DNA of 64,000 nt from Pseudobacter sp. (GCA_017849455.1 JAFIGX010000006.1:85759-149758); one strand, 5' to 3'; counted from the first letter of the stretch, positions 24,289 through 33,782 are shown. Translations and numbers: made by a program. The notes: generated by a model from the letters alone, not told the origin.

Positions 24289-24862
24289 ATTTTTTTTACC
24301 ACGAAGGCACAAAGGCACGAAGGGAAAGGGGATAAGGATTGGGAAGCAGAGATGATTGAAATGATTGGTGCTTAGCGATGATAATAAAAAATAGTGTTGT
24401 TGCTTGAGAGAATGGCAATCGATACAGGTTCGGACAGATAAAGGCACGAAGGGAAAGGGGATAAGGATTGGGAAGCGGAGATGATTGAAATGATTGGTGC
24501 TTAGCGATGATAATGAAAAATAGTGTTATTTGCTTGAGAGAATGGCAATCGATACAGGTTCGGACAGATAAAGGCATAAAGGAAAGGATTGTAAGAGAAA
24601 GATTTTAGAAAAGTAAGATATTGGAAGAGTAAGATCTTGGAAAAGTAAGGTCTTGGAAGAAAGTATTAGGGCTGTTAATAGTTGAACGAATGACCGCAAT
24701 CAGGGTCCAATTCATCGAACCTTTGTGCCTTGATGATATGAATGACATGCTGCTAAAAACATAATTGAAACCAATAAATAAACGATAATTGCCACACTTG
24801 ATCAGGGCTCAGGAATAAGTACCTTATTTTCTTTGTGCCTTCGTGTCTTCGTGGCCCACCAT
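24289..24862. repeat. Family E repeat block 2 (two tandem 130-bp units)
   Basis: It begins with the same T-run plus ACCACGAAGGCACAAAGG as block 1. Two near-identical units follow (24311-24439 and 24440-24569, period 129-130 bp). Then comes a variable AT-rich stretch with GGAAGAGTAAGATCTTGG-like words, and the block ends with the inverse arm GTGCCTTCGTGTCTTCGTGG at 24837-24856. The stretch of about 590 bases holds no convincing gene. A 93-residue reverse frame runs through the tandem units but is only a by-product of their length being about 43 codons. Confidence 0.85.
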
Positions 24863-24875
24863 TCAAAAAAGAATC

Positions 24876-25295
24876 ATGCCTAACCAACCAATTACCACCT
24901 CCAAAGCAGCCACTCCATTAGGCGCATATCCTCATGCGAGAAGGGTAGGGAACCTGCTTTTCCTTTCAGGTATCGGGCCCAGGAATCCGAAAGATAATTC
25001 CATCCCGGGACTGGAGCTGGATGCCGACGGCAATATCGTGAAATATGATTTCGAAGCGGAATGCCATGCCGTGTTCGCCAACGTGAAAGCCGTACTGGAA
25101 GCCAGCGGCAGCAGTTGGGACAAAATGGTCGACGTTACCGTCTTTCTCACCAACATGAAAAAAGATTTTCCGGCATACAACAAGATCTACAGTGAATATT
25201 TCAGCCATGTGCAGGCCTGTCGCACCACAGTAGAAGTAAAAAGCCTGCCTACACCCATTTCGATCGAACTAAAAGTAATCGCTACCATAGACTGA
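24876..25295 (+). CDS. RidA family protein, probable 2-aminomuconate deaminase
   Basis: The protein has 139 residues and a YjgF/RidA fold: PLGAYPHARRVGNLLFLSGI at the front and the closing pattern CRTTVEVKSLPTPISIELKV with the conserved Arg and Pro residues. Stand-alone RidA proteins in 3-hydroxyanthranilate or aminophenol clusters are the 2-aminomuconate deaminases (AmnD/NbaF type). Position between the aldehyde dehydrogenase and kynureninase supports this; a general imine deaminase is the alternative. It begins 14 bases after the family E block. Confidence 0.85.
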   Translation: MPNQPITTSKAATPLGAYPHARRVGNLLFLSGIGPRNPKDNSIPGLELDADGNIVKYDFEAECHAVFANVKAVLEASGSSWDKMVDVTVFLTNMKKDFPAYNKIYSEYFSHVQACRTTVEVKSLPTPISIELKVIATID

Positions 25296-25337
25296 ACCCG
25301 AATCTGTACTTAATAAAACAGAATGATGCGCCCTCAA

Positions 25338-25370
25338 TCCTAACGACCAACAACCAACGACAAACATTCT
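25338..25370. repeat. Family D short word repeat, second copy
   Basis: CCTAACGACCAACAACCAAC followed by GACAAACATT resembles the copy at 15985. It lies 19 bases before the kynureninase start and has no partner arm nearby. Confidence 0.45.
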
Positions 25371-25388
25371 TCAACCTCTTTGAAAATA

Positions 25389-26672
25389 ATGAACTACCAA
25401 AACACCCTTGACTTCGCCCGGCAACAGGATAATATCGATCCCTTGAAACATTTCCGCCAACGTTTCTTTATCCCCCTGGTGGATGGAAAAGAATCGATCT
25501 ATTTTAATGGCAACTCCCTCGGCCTTCAACCCAAAACAACTGCACAATATATCCAACAGGAACTGGACGATTGGGCCAGATACGGCGGGGAAGGGCATTT
25601 CCACGCAAAGAACCCCTGGGTCTCTTACCATGAGATCTTTCCTCAACAGCTTTCAAAAATTGTAGGGGCATTGCCTGAAGAAGTGGTGGTGATGAACCAG
25701 CTCACCGTGAACCTCCACCTGCTGATGGCCACATTCTATCAACCAACTAAAGATCGATATAAGATCCTCTGTGAAGCCAAAGCATTCCCGTCCGATCAAT
25801 ATGCATTGGAATCACAGGTAAGGTTTCATGGATACCGGCCGGAAGATGCGATCATAGAGGTCGCGCCGCGGGAAGGAGAAAATATCATTCGGACGGAAGA
25901 CATCCTGCAACAAATAGAACAACACAAAGATTCACTGGCATTGGTGCTTTTCGGTGGGGTGAATTATTACAGTGGCCAGGTATTCGATATCGCGGGTATC
26001 ACCGCCGCCGCCCATGCAGCCGGTATCTACGCAGGTTTCGACCTGGCCCATGCTACGGGAAATATCGCGCTGGAGCTTCACAACTGGGAGGTGGATTTTG
26101 CAAGCTGGTGCAGCTATAAATACCTCAATTCAGGCCCGGGTGGTGTATCCGGTGTCTTCATTCACGAACGCCATATCACCAACCGCTCCTTACCACGATT
26201 TGCAGGATGGTGGGGGCACAGGAAAGAATTAAGGTTCCTCATGGATAAAGGATTCGACCCCATCCCCACGGCAGAAGGGTGGCAATTGAGCAATGCGCCT
26301 ATATTGCTGATGGCTGCGCATAAAGCCTCCCTCGATATATTCGATGAGGCCGGTATGCAGGACCTGGTAGCCAAATCAAAAAAAATGTCGGGGTACCTTC
26401 ATTTTGTGTTGAACGAGATCAATCGACACTTATCCCGTAAGGTTGTTGAAGTGATCACGCCCGGCAAAGAAGCGGAACGCGGTTGCCAGGTATCATTGCT
26501 GATGCTGGAAAAAGGGAAGGAAGTATTCAATGCATTGATGAAGGCCGGTGTGATTGCCGACTGGCGCGAGCCCAATGTGATCCGCATCGCGCCTGTTCCA
26601 TTGTATAACAGGTTCGAGGATGTATGGCAATTCGGAAAGATCATTGAAGAAGTGCTGGGCAATAAAAAATAA
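25389..26672 (+). CDS. kynU: Kynureninase
   Basis: This 427-residue PLP enzyme shows YFNGNSLGLQPK at the N-terminus, FDLAHATGNIALELHNWEVD with the PLP Asp, and CSYKYLNSGPGGVSGVFIHE with the Schiff-base Lys. It cleaves 3-hydroxykynurenine (or kynurenine) to 3-hydroxyanthranilate (or anthranilate) and alanine. MNYQNTLDFARQQD at 25389 is preferred over the ATG three codons upstream. The monooxygenase starts 3 bases after its stop. Confidence 0.96.
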   Translation: MNYQNTLDFARQQDNIDPLKHFRQRFFIPLVDGKESIYFNGNSLGLQPKTTAQYIQQELDDWARYGGEGHFHAKNPWVSYHEIFPQQLSKIVGALPEEVVVMNQLTVNLHLLMATFYQPTKDRYKILCEAKAFPSDQYALESQVRFHGYRPEDAIIEVAPREGENIIRTEDILQQIEQHKDSLALVLFGGVNYYSGQVFDIAGITAAAHAAGIYAGFDLAHATGNIALELHNWEVDFASWCSYKYLNSGPGGVSGVFIHERHITNRSLPRFAGWWGHRKELRFLMDKGFDPIPTAEGWQLSNAPILLMAAHKASLDIFDEAGMQDLVAKSKKMSGYLHFVLNEINRHLSRKVVEVITPGKEAERGCQVSLLMLEKGKEVFNALMKAGVIADWREPNVIRIAPVPLYNRFEDVWQFGKIIEEVLGNKK

Positions 26673-26675
26673 ACC

Positions 26676-28028
26676 ATGCAACAAAAGCAAATCACCATTA
26701 TCGGCGCTGGCCTTGTAGGGTCGTTGTTGTCGATCTATCTTGCCAAACGCGGACATAAAGTGAAACTCTATGAACGCCGTCCCGATATGCGTTCCACCAC
26801 CATCGCAGCAGGCCGTTCCATCAACCTGGCGCTGAGCGACAGGGGATTGCTGGCATTGGAAAAGGTTGGACTGGCCGATGCCATCCGCGATATCTCTATT
26901 CCCATGCACGGCCGCTACCTGCATCAACCCGATGGCGCCACTGCATTTCAGCCCTATGGCAGGGAAGGCCAATATATCAATTCCGTATCGAGAGGTACGC
27001 TGAACAAAAAGCTGATGGATCTCGCCGAAGAACATGGCATCGAAATTTATTTCAATCATAAATGCTCGCAGATCGACTGGCCCACCAATACTGTTTACTT
27101 CGAAACGGAAGCCGGTGAGCAGTCGGTACGATCAGACATTATCTTCGGGGCCGATGGCGCATTCTCCGCTGCACGCCTTCAACACCAGTTGCATGGTGAC
27201 CGGTTCGACTACCACCAATTCTACATCGACTGCGGGTATAAAGAGCTCACGATCCCGCCAACAGCGTCGGGCGATTTCGCCATGCACGTGAACGCCCTCC
27301 ATATCTGGCCCCGGAAAGAATTCATGCTGATCGCATTGCCCAATCTCGACAAGTCATTTACCTGTACCTTGTTCTTCCCGTTCGAAGGGGACCTCTCTTT
27401 CTCTAAACTGGATACGGAAGAGAAAGTGCGGTCATTTTTCGAAAGAACATTTCCCGACGCTGTGCCGCTGATGCCCGATTATATACACGAGTTCTTTCAC
27501 AATCCGACCTCATCGCTCGTCACCGTAAAATGTTTTCCCTGGGTCAGAAGCGACCGCTTCGCATTGATCGGTGATGCGGCCCATGCCATCGTGCCTTTCT
27601 TCGGGCAGGGAATGAATTGCGGGTTCGAGGATTGCCGTATCCTGGATGAACTGGCCGGCATCCATGGGGACGACTGGCAGGCCATCCTCCGGGAATTCCA
27701 GCATACGCGCAAGCCCGATGCCGATGCCATTGCCGATCTAGCCGTGAATAATTTCACGGAAATGCGCGATCGCGTAGCAGATCCTTCCTTCCTGCTGCAA
27801 AAGAAAATAGAAGCCCGCCTGCACGAAAAATATCCCGATCGGTGGGTCCCCGCCTATTCAATGGTCACCTTCAGCCCGCAGGTCCGCTATTCCACTGCCT
27901 TGCAGCATGGACAGCGCCAGGAAAAGATCATGCAGGCCGTGATGCAGCGAGAACATATCACTGAAATGTGGAATGATGACAGGCTGCATGAAGAGATTAT
28001 TCAACAACTTGTATCTTCGCGCCCATGA
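26676..28028 (+). CDS. kmo: Kynurenine 3-monooxygenase
   Basis: This 450-residue FAD monooxygenase has GAGLVGSLLSIYLAKRGHKV for FAD, the YERRPDMR Arg pair, and GDAAHAIVPFFGQGMNCGFE for the FAD ribityl site. These are characteristic of KMO. It hydroxylates kynurenine with NADPH and O2. The C-terminal region (about residues 380-450) is hydrophilic and I saw no membrane anchor of the eukaryotic kind. It overlaps the pyrF start by 4 bases (ATGA). Confidence 0.96.
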   Translation: MQQKQITIIGAGLVGSLLSIYLAKRGHKVKLYERRPDMRSTTIAAGRSINLALSDRGLLALEKVGLADAIRDISIPMHGRYLHQPDGATAFQPYGREGQYINSVSRGTLNKKLMDLAEEHGIEIYFNHKCSQIDWPTNTVYFETEAGEQSVRSDIIFGADGAFSAARLQHQLHGDRFDYHQFYIDCGYKELTIPPTASGDFAMHVNALHIWPRKEFMLIALPNLDKSFTCTLFFPFEGDLSFSKLDTEEKVRSFFERTFPDAVPLMPDYIHEFFHNPTSSLVTVKCFPWVRSDRFALIGDAAHAIVPFFGQGMNCGFEDCRILDELAGIHGDDWQAILREFQHTRKPDADAIADLAVNNFTEMRDRVADPSFLLQKKIEARLHEKYPDRWVPAYSMVTFSPQVRYSTALQHGQRQEKIMQAVMQREHITEMWNDDRLHEEIIQQLVSSRP

Positions 28029-28828
28029 CACGTCAGCAACTGGTAGATGAGATCCGCCGCAAACAGAGCTATCTCTGTGTTGGACTGGATACCGATATCA
28101 CCAAAATTCCCAAACATCTTTTATCGCACCGCGATCCTGTATTCGAATTCAACCGGCAGATCATCGATGCTACCAAAGATCATTGCGTAGCCTATAAGAT
28201 CAACACGGCCTTCTATGAATCATTGGGATTGCAGGGATGGGATGCCATGGAGAAAACCGTCGATCATATTCCCGTTACCCATTTCAAAATTGCAGATGCC
28301 AAACGTGGCGATATCGGCAATACCTCCTCGCAATACGCAAAAGCATTCTTCGAAACGTTGGACTTCGACGCGATCACCGTAGCACCATATATGGGAGCCG
28401 ATAGCGTGAAACCATTTCTCGAATACGAAAATAAATGGACCATCCTCCTTGGCCTCACTTCCAACCCTGGCGCGCAGGATTTTGAATTGCAGCAGGCCGG
28501 CAATGGGCTGCTCTATGAAAAAGTGCTGACAACCGCCGCTCAGTGGGGCACGCCGGATAACCTGATGTATGTAGTCGGCGCTACACAGGCCGATTGGTTC
28601 ACTTCCATCCGAAAACTCACTCCGGATCATTTCTACCTCGTGCCCGGCGTAGGCGCCCAGGGCGGAAGCCTCCGGGAGATCTCGGAAAAAGCGATGAACA
28701 AAGACGTAGGGCTATTGGTGAATGCAAGCCGCGCTATCATTTACGCATCGCACAAAGAAGATTTTGCCGCCGAAGCCGCTGAAATAGCACGCCAGTACCA
28801 GTACGAAATGGCGGGCTATCTGCATTGA
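28025..28828 (+). CDS. pyrF: Orotidine 5'-phosphate decarboxylase (type 2)
   Basis: The protein has 267 residues. The catalytic Asp-Lys-Asp array is seen in HFKIADAKRGDIGNT. YLCVGLDTDITKIPKHL and FYLVPGVGAQGG for phosphate binding are also present. The longer length and sequence place it in the PyrF subfamily common in Bacteroidota and Mycobacterium. It makes UMP. Overlap with kmo suggests translational coupling, although pyrimidine synthesis has no obvious link with kynurenine use. Confidence 0.95.
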   Translation: MTRQQLVDEIRRKQSYLCVGLDTDITKIPKHLLSHRDPVFEFNRQIIDATKDHCVAYKINTAFYESLGLQGWDAMEKTVDHIPVTHFKIADAKRGDIGNTSSQYAKAFFETLDFDAITVAPYMGADSVKPFLEYENKWTILLGLTSNPGAQDFELQQAGNGLLYEKVLTTAAQWGTPDNLMYVVGATQADWFTSIRKLTPDHFYLVPGVGAQGGSLREISEKAMNKDVGLLVNASRAIIYASHKEDFAAEAAEIARQYQYEMAGYLH

Positions 28829-28947
28829 TCGACCCGGTGATCATTCCTTTCTTAATTTCTCCGCAAACCTTTGCACAACGGAAAATGGATAAGCGGCAAG
28901 AATCCATTCTGTTTATCTTTTTATTTTGAATGCCTAAAAACCCCGCC

Positions 28948-31425
28948 ATGAAGTACTTTCTGCTTATGCTTTCATTGCTTGTCCTGTCAACGACTATCAC
29001 TGCACAGACCGCCGCTACCAAAGCCAATTATCAAATGGCCGCACGCTTTTCCCCGAAGAAACTCGATAAAATGGTTTTCAGCACAGCAGTAGATCCTCAC
29101 TGGCTGAAAAAGTCGGAACGCTTCTGGTATATGTATGAGACCAGTGAAGGGAAGAAGTGGTATATCGTTGACCCGGTTAAAGGGACCAAACAACCGATGT
29201 TCGATAATGTGAAACTCGCCTCGAAGATCACCATGCTCGTAAAAGATCCTTTCGATGCACAGCATCTCGGTATCGAAAACCTGAAATTCATCAGGGATGA
29301 GAATACGATCCAGTTTGAAGTGAAAAGTACGGAAGAGATCGAAAAAAAGGACACTACCAAAAAGAACACACCTCCTGCCAAAGAAAAAAAGACTTTCTAT
29401 TTCGAGTACAACCTCCTCAATGGTGACCTGGTAGAACTGAAAGAATACGAAAAGCCCAAACCCCGCGCCACATGGGCTTCCATCTCACCCGACCAGCAGG
29501 TGATCATTTTTGCCCGTAATTACAATCTCTGCTGGATGGATAGCACCAATTACCGCAAGGCCCAGAAGAATGAGGATGACAGCACCATCGTAGAGCACCA
29601 ACTCACCACAGATGGAGTAGAGTTTTATGCGTATGGCGATTCTTACAATGAGACCAATGTGGACCGCGAAAAAAATAAAAAGAAACGCAAACCGGTTTTT
29701 ATTTATTGGTCGCCCGATTCGAAACATTTCGCCATGATCCGCACCGACAGCCGCAAGGTGAAAGACCTGTGGGTGATCAATAGCCTCTCGGACCCCCGGC
29801 CCACACTGGAAACCTATAAATACCACATGCCCGGTGAAGCAGAAGCGCCGGTCGATGAATTCCTACTCTTCGATTTTGCCGCCAAAACAAAAAAGCTCAT
29901 TGCGGCCGACCTCTATAAGAACCAGGATCTTTCCATCTGGACGGCCCCCTTCCGCCAGCGTACCCGCGATGATGAATTCAGGGCAACTACCTGGTTGGGC
30001 AATAACAATAAATTCTATTTCACCCGTACGAGCCGCGATCTGAAACGCATCGATGTTTGCCAGGTGGATGTGGCCACGGCCGCCATCAAGGTATTGATCC
30101 AGGAAAAACAAAATACCTATGTGGAGGTGAGAAGAGTGGGACTGGTCAATGACGGAAAGGAACTCGTACAATGGAGTGAGCGCGACGGATGGGCGCATTT
30201 TTATCTCTATGACGAGAACGGGAACCTGAAAAATGCCATCACCTCCGGGGCTTTTCATTGTGAGGACATTGCCGGCATCGAAGAAAAAACACGCACATTG
30301 TATTTCACGGCCAACGGGCGTGAAGCCAATGAAGATCCCTATTACCTGCATCTTTACCGGGTGAACCTCGATGGGTCTGGGTTGCAGCTCCTGAATCCAG
30401 GCGATTATGACCATGCCATCAACCTGAACGATAATCAGCAATTCTTCGTGACCAACTATTCACGGGTGAACTCCGTGCCCCGCTCCGTACTCTACAACAA
30501 CACCGGCAGAAAGATCATGGACCTCGAAACGGCCGATCTCAGTCGCCTCCTCGAAGCAGGGTATAAATTCCCGCAGCCTTTCAAGGTGAAGGCCGATGAT
30601 GGTATCACCGATCTGTATGGTGTGATGTACAAACCTTACGATTTCGATTCCACGAAGAAATATCCCATCATTGAATACGTATATCCCGGTCCGCAAACAG
30701 AGGCAGTGAGCAAAGCTTTCAGCCGGAACATGGACCGCACCGACAGGCTGGCGCAGTTCGGTTTTATAGTGATCACGATCGGGAACAGGGGAGGCCACCC
30801 CGCACGTTCCAAATGGTACCATAATTATGGCTATGGCAACCTGCGCGATTATGGACTGGCCGATAAAAAAGCCGCCATCGAACAACTGTCCGACCGGTAT
30901 CCTTTCATCGATATGAACAGGATAGGCATTCATGGACATTCAGGCGGAGGATTCATGTCTACCGCCGCCATGCTGGTATATCCCGATTTCTTCAAAGTGG
31001 CCGTATCGAGCTCAGGCAACCACGAGAACAATATCTACAATCGCTGGTGGAGTGAAAAACATCATGGCGTGAAGGAACTGGTCAGCGATAAAGGCGATAC
31101 CAGTTTCCTGTACAACATCGAAAAGAATTCCGACCTCATAAAGAACCTCAAAGGCCATTTACTGCTGGTGACCGGCGACATCGACAACAATGTACATCCT
31201 GCCAATACGGTCCGTGTGGTGAATGCGCTGATCAAAGCCAATAAGCGATTCGATCTCATGCTGATGCCGGGCCAGCGCCATGGTTATGGAGATATGACGG
31301 AATATTTCTTCTGGCTGATGGGCGATTACTATTGCCGCTATCTGTTGGGTGACGACTCGCAACCGGTAGACATCCCCGAAATGAACAGGGAGGTCGAACA
31401 GTCGGGCAATAAGACCAGGAAGTAA
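28948..31425 (+). CDS. Exported S9 family dipeptidyl peptidase IV-like protease
   Basis: The protein has 825 residues. A signal peptide (MKYFLLMLSLLVLSTTITAQ) is followed by a beta-propeller region (about 60-520, with DPP_IV_N features) and an alpha/beta hydrolase domain. The catalytic triad is visible as Ser665 in GHSGGGF, Asp746 in TGDIDNNVHP and His778 in GQRHGYG. It is expected to remove dipeptides from periplasmic peptides. An in-frame ATG at 28930 adds six residues before the signal peptide; 28948 is preferred. Promoter-like TTATCTTT and TATTTTG lie just before. Confidence 0.93.
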   Translation: MKYFLLMLSLLVLSTTITAQTAATKANYQMAARFSPKKLDKMVFSTAVDPHWLKKSERFWYMYETSEGKKWYIVDPVKGTKQPMFDNVKLASKITMLVKDPFDAQHLGIENLKFIRDENTIQFEVKSTEEIEKKDTTKKNTPPAKEKKTFYFEYNLLNGDLVELKEYEKPKPRATWASISPDQQVIIFARNYNLCWMDSTNYRKAQKNEDDSTIVEHQLTTDGVEFYAYGDSYNETNVDREKNKKKRKPVFIYWSPDSKHFAMIRTDSRKVKDLWVINSLSDPRPTLETYKYHMPGEAEAPVDEFLLFDFAAKTKKLIAADLYKNQDLSIWTAPFRQRTRDDEFRATTWLGNNNKFYFTRTSRDLKRIDVCQVDVATAAIKVLIQEKQNTYVEVRRVGLVNDGKELVQWSERDGWAHFYLYDENGNLKNAITSGAFHCEDIAGIEEKTRTLYFTANGREANEDPYYLHLYRVNLDGSGLQLLNPGDYDHAINLNDNQQFFVTNYSRVNSVPRSVLYNNTGRKIMDLETADLSRLLEAGYKFPQPFKVKADDGITDLYGVMYKPYDFDSTKKYPIIEYVYPGPQTEAVSKAFSRNMDRTDRLAQFGFIVITIGNRGGHPARSKWYHNYGYGNLRDYGLADKKAAIEQLSDRYPFIDMNRIGIHGHSGGGFMSTAAMLVYPDFFKVAVSSSGNHENNIYNRWWSEKHHGVKELVSDKGDTSFLYNIEKNSDLIKNLKGHLLLVTGDIDNNVHPANTVRVVNALIKANKRFDLMLMPGQRHGYGDMTEYFFWLMGDYYCRYLLGDDSQPVDIPEMNREVEQSGNKTRK

Positions 31426-31428
31426 AAA

Positions 31429-31481
31429 CGGGATAACACTCACTGCTGAGGTATCCCGCTAGAGAGAGCGATCTACTCTCT
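31429..31481. terminator. Inverted repeats between convergent genes
   Basis: CGGGATA at 31429 pairs with TATCCCG at 31452, and AGAGAGCGATCTACTCTCT forms a second small stem at 31463-31481. There is no long T-run, so the terminator call is tentative. Confidence 0.3.
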
Positions 31482-31509
31482 GCTGACTGCAAAGTTTGCA
31501 TGAACGGAT

Positions 31510-32502
31510 CTAAATATCGCGGGTTCGATTCCTGTTCTTATTCTTATCCTTCTTGTCGTCATCAGTATCGAATGGAAGGTTATGGCCGAGGATGATATTT
31601 CCGAAATTGCTCCTGATCTGCATGTCGGTGCTGCCATTGCCCGATTTGCCGGAATAGCGATGATCGAAACGCGGGCCGCGTCTGTCATCGTCCTCGTCTT
31701 CTTTTTTAATACTGAAGTTGCTTTTGTTCTTCAGTTCCGCGAAACTGGTGCGGATATCGAAATTGGCAGAAAGGTCGGTGCTGCAATCGAGATATAGTTG
31801 CGTAAAACTGTTCTTGATATTGAGGTCCTTCACATTGTTGGTGACGCCCAGTTTAACGCCGCCGCAATGTTCAAAATCTGCTTTGATCGAGCCATCGAGG
31901 TTCTTTACTTCGGCCTTGGAGAACTTGATGGAAATAGACCCATTGTTCACGGCGGCAATATTGGCGCTGCCGAATTCGACGTTCACCTTTTTCACATTGG
32001 TCAGCTTGCCGGCGTTGAGGCTCCCGAATTTGCTTTGAAGGGTGAGCTCGCCGCTGTAATCGCCGATCACCATGTTTCCGAACTCATTGCTGGCATTGAG
32101 TGGATTACGGGCAGGAACAGACACTACATAATCGATACTGAAGCCCTGCTTTTCTCCTTTCTCCCATCGTTGATTATTGTCATTCCCAACGATCGTTTTG
32201 AAATAGACCCCATTCCCTGATTTACCATCCTGGATGCTGATCTTGTCGAGGATGCGTTGGGCTACCTCATCGGTACGGGCCTCTGCGCGTATGGTAATGT
32301 CCACTTTCACTTCGTTCTTGTTCCAGGTATTGATCTTCAGTTCCCCGAACCTGTTATCGAGGGTGATCCTGTCATCATTGCTTACGGTATAGGATTTATT
32401 GTAGGTCTTTGTTTTTTCCACCAGCGGGTTGTCGCCCGCCCATGCCTGGCTGGCAATTGAAAGACTAGACACCAATAAAAGGGTTCTATATAGATTTACC
32501 AT
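31510..32502 (-). CDS. Exported DUF4097-like beta-helix protein
   Basis: The protein has 330 residues. A signal peptide of about 22 residues ends at AWA. The body consists of repeated beta-strand units (EFGNMVIGDYSGELTLQSKF, then FGSLNAGKLTNVKKVNVEFG), as in DUF4097/DUF4098 putative adhesin proteins, and ends in an acidic/basic tail (DTDDDKKDKNKNRNRTRDI). It overlaps the start of the anti-sigma gene by 17 bases, so it forms one unit with the sigma and anti-sigma genes. Such a target-gene-at-the-end layout suggests envelope regulation. Function unknown. Confidence 0.8.
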   Translation of the reverse strand: MVNLYRTLLLVSSLSIASQAWAGDNPLVEKTKTYNKSYTVSNDDRITLDNRFGELKINTWNKNEVKVDITIRAEARTDEVAQRILDKISIQDGKSGNGVYFKTIVGNDNNQRWEKGEKQGFSIDYVVSVPARNPLNASNEFGNMVIGDYSGELTLQSKFGSLNAGKLTNVKKVNVEFGSANIAAVNNGSISIKFSKAEVKNLDGSIKADFEHCGGVKLGVTNNVKDLNIKNSFTQLYLDCSTDLSANFDIRTSFAELKNKSNFSIKKEDEDDDRRGPRFDHRYSGKSGNGSTDMQIRSNFGNIILGHNLPFDTDDDKKDKNKNRNRTRDI

Positions 32503-33079
32503 GATTGTTCGATTTTGATTCTTTGATTTGATGAATGATCTGCAATTGCTGGTTGAGCAGGTCCGACTGAAGTTTCAGGTTCTGGATCATTGCCTCCAGT
32601 AATTGTTCGCGGTTCGGATTGGTGGGCAGTTCTTTTTTCAATGCATTGTAAGAGCTGTCCAGCTTGGTGATATCACCGATGAATTCATTGTACAATTCAG
32701 GATTGTCTTTTTCAATCTGTTTCAGCTCGGATTGTTTCAGTTCGATGAGCTGTGTAAAATGATATACTTCTTTTGCATAGGTAGGGTTGATCTTTTGCAG
32801 GATATCATCGCCATTGTTGGGCGTAGGTTGATGCACGATGGATTTGGCCGGCTGTTCCTTGCTGGCCACCAGGTGATATACACCGAAGCCTGCCAGCACG
32901 AGGATGGCGGCCGCAGCAGCCCAGCGGAGGTATTTCATGGTGATGATGCTCCCTTTGCTGTTCCGGCGAACAGGTTTATCGAGCAGATCGGCCTCCAGTT
33001 TTTTCCAAACCTGGGGGGCAGGCTCTTCACCATCGAGTTCCTCACGGTGGTCACGGATGAATTGTTCTAAACGGCTCAT
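32486..33079 (-). CDS. Putative membrane anti-sigma factor
   Basis: The protein has 197 residues. The N-terminal cytoplasmic part (about 1-48) precedes one membrane helix (residues 50-70, YLRWAAAAAILVLAGFGVYH). A periplasmic coiled-coil part is rich in Gln, Leu and Asn (LLEAMIQNLKLQSDLLNQQL). No zinc-binding HxxxCxxC is seen. Its start overlaps the sigma factor stop by 4 bases, the usual sign of a sigma/anti-sigma pair. The assignment rests on context and topology. Confidence 0.75.
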   Translation of the reverse strand: MSRLEQFIRDHREELDGEEPAPQVWKKLEADLLDKPVRRNSKGSIITMKYLRWAAAAAILVLAGFGVYHLVASKEQPAKSIVHQPTPNNGDDILQKINPTYAKEVYHFTQLIELKQSELKQIEKDNPELYNEFIGDITKLDSSYNALKKELPTNPNREQLLEAMIQNLKLQSDLLNQQLQIIHQIKESKSNNHGKSI

Positions 33080-33633
33080 GATATTCCTCCTTGTTTCAAT
33101 AGGTTCACTAATTTTTGTTTGGCGCGGACATATTGTGTACGGACCGTATTGTGCGAAATACCCAGGATACCTGAAATTTCCTCATGGTCGTATCCTTCCA
33201 GCAGGTAAAGGCTCAATACGGCACGGTACCCGTCCGGCAGTTTCTGGATCATTTTCTTCACTTCGGCCACTTTGTATTGGATCTCCTGCTCATCTGCCTG
33301 CTCTTCTTCAGGCAGGGCGTGCACGCCTGTTTCATCGATCTCTATAATGTCCATTTTCCTTTTACGGAGGGTATTGATAGACTTATTGATCACGATCTTT
33401 TTGAGCCAGGCTCCAAAAGTAGACCGGTAATGGAAGTCGTTCAATGATCGGAATGCGTCCAGGAAGGCCTCCTGCAACACGTCTTCAGCATCTCCGGAAT
33501 TATTGACAATGCGAAGACTGGTGTTGTACATGGCTTTGGCATAACGCTGGTACAGAGCTTCATAGCTGGCGGGATCCCCCCGTTTACAGCGTTCTACCAA
33601 TTCATCCTGGATAATGATTGCAGTCAGCTCCAA
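33076..33633 (-). CDS. ECF RNA polymerase sigma factor
   Basis: The protein has 185 residues. Region 2 (YQRYAKAMYNTSLRIVNNSG, then DAEDVLQEAFLDAFRSLNDF) and region 4 (LPDGYRAVLSLYLLEGYDHE, then EISGILGISHNTVRTQYVRA) are clear. It belongs to the extracytoplasmic function sigma-70 group and directs RNA polymerase to envelope-response promoters. It is co-transcribed with the anti-sigma gene and the DUF4097-like gene. Confidence 0.93.
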   Translation of the reverse strand: MELTAIIIQDELVERCKRGDPASYEALYQRYAKAMYNTSLRIVNNSGDAEDVLQEAFLDAFRSLNDFHYRSTFGAWLKKIVINKSINTLRKRKMDIIEIDETGVHALPEEEQADEQEIQYKVAEVKKMIQKLPDGYRAVLSLYLLEGYDHEEISGILGISHNTVRTQYVRAKQKLVNLLKQGGIS

Positions 33634-33782
33634 AATGATCGTTTTAATGTTTGATTATATAAGAGACACATTCGTAAAATGCATGTTGCATAAGGTCCTA
33701 TATTTTTTGCTTCCATCCAAAACTTGTACCCCAAAAGAGGCTGGTTTTTCTTACTTTAGCGGCACATTAAACCAGCATTGTC

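Noticed and set aside
24311..24569. Tandem 130-bp repeats as a possible CRISPR array
   Set aside because: The units adjoin each other without unique spacers, are far longer than CRISPR repeats, and no cas gene is present.
24296..24577. A 93-residue reverse-strand frame running through the tandem 130-bp units
   Set aside because: The unit length is about 43 codons, so any open frame repeats. The protein is a repetition of the same odd segment and has no promoter or homologue I know.
31515..31545. GGGTTCGATTCC resembling a tRNA T-loop
   Set aside because: It lies in the last codons of the DUF4097-like gene, and no acceptor, D or anticodon stem can be found around it.
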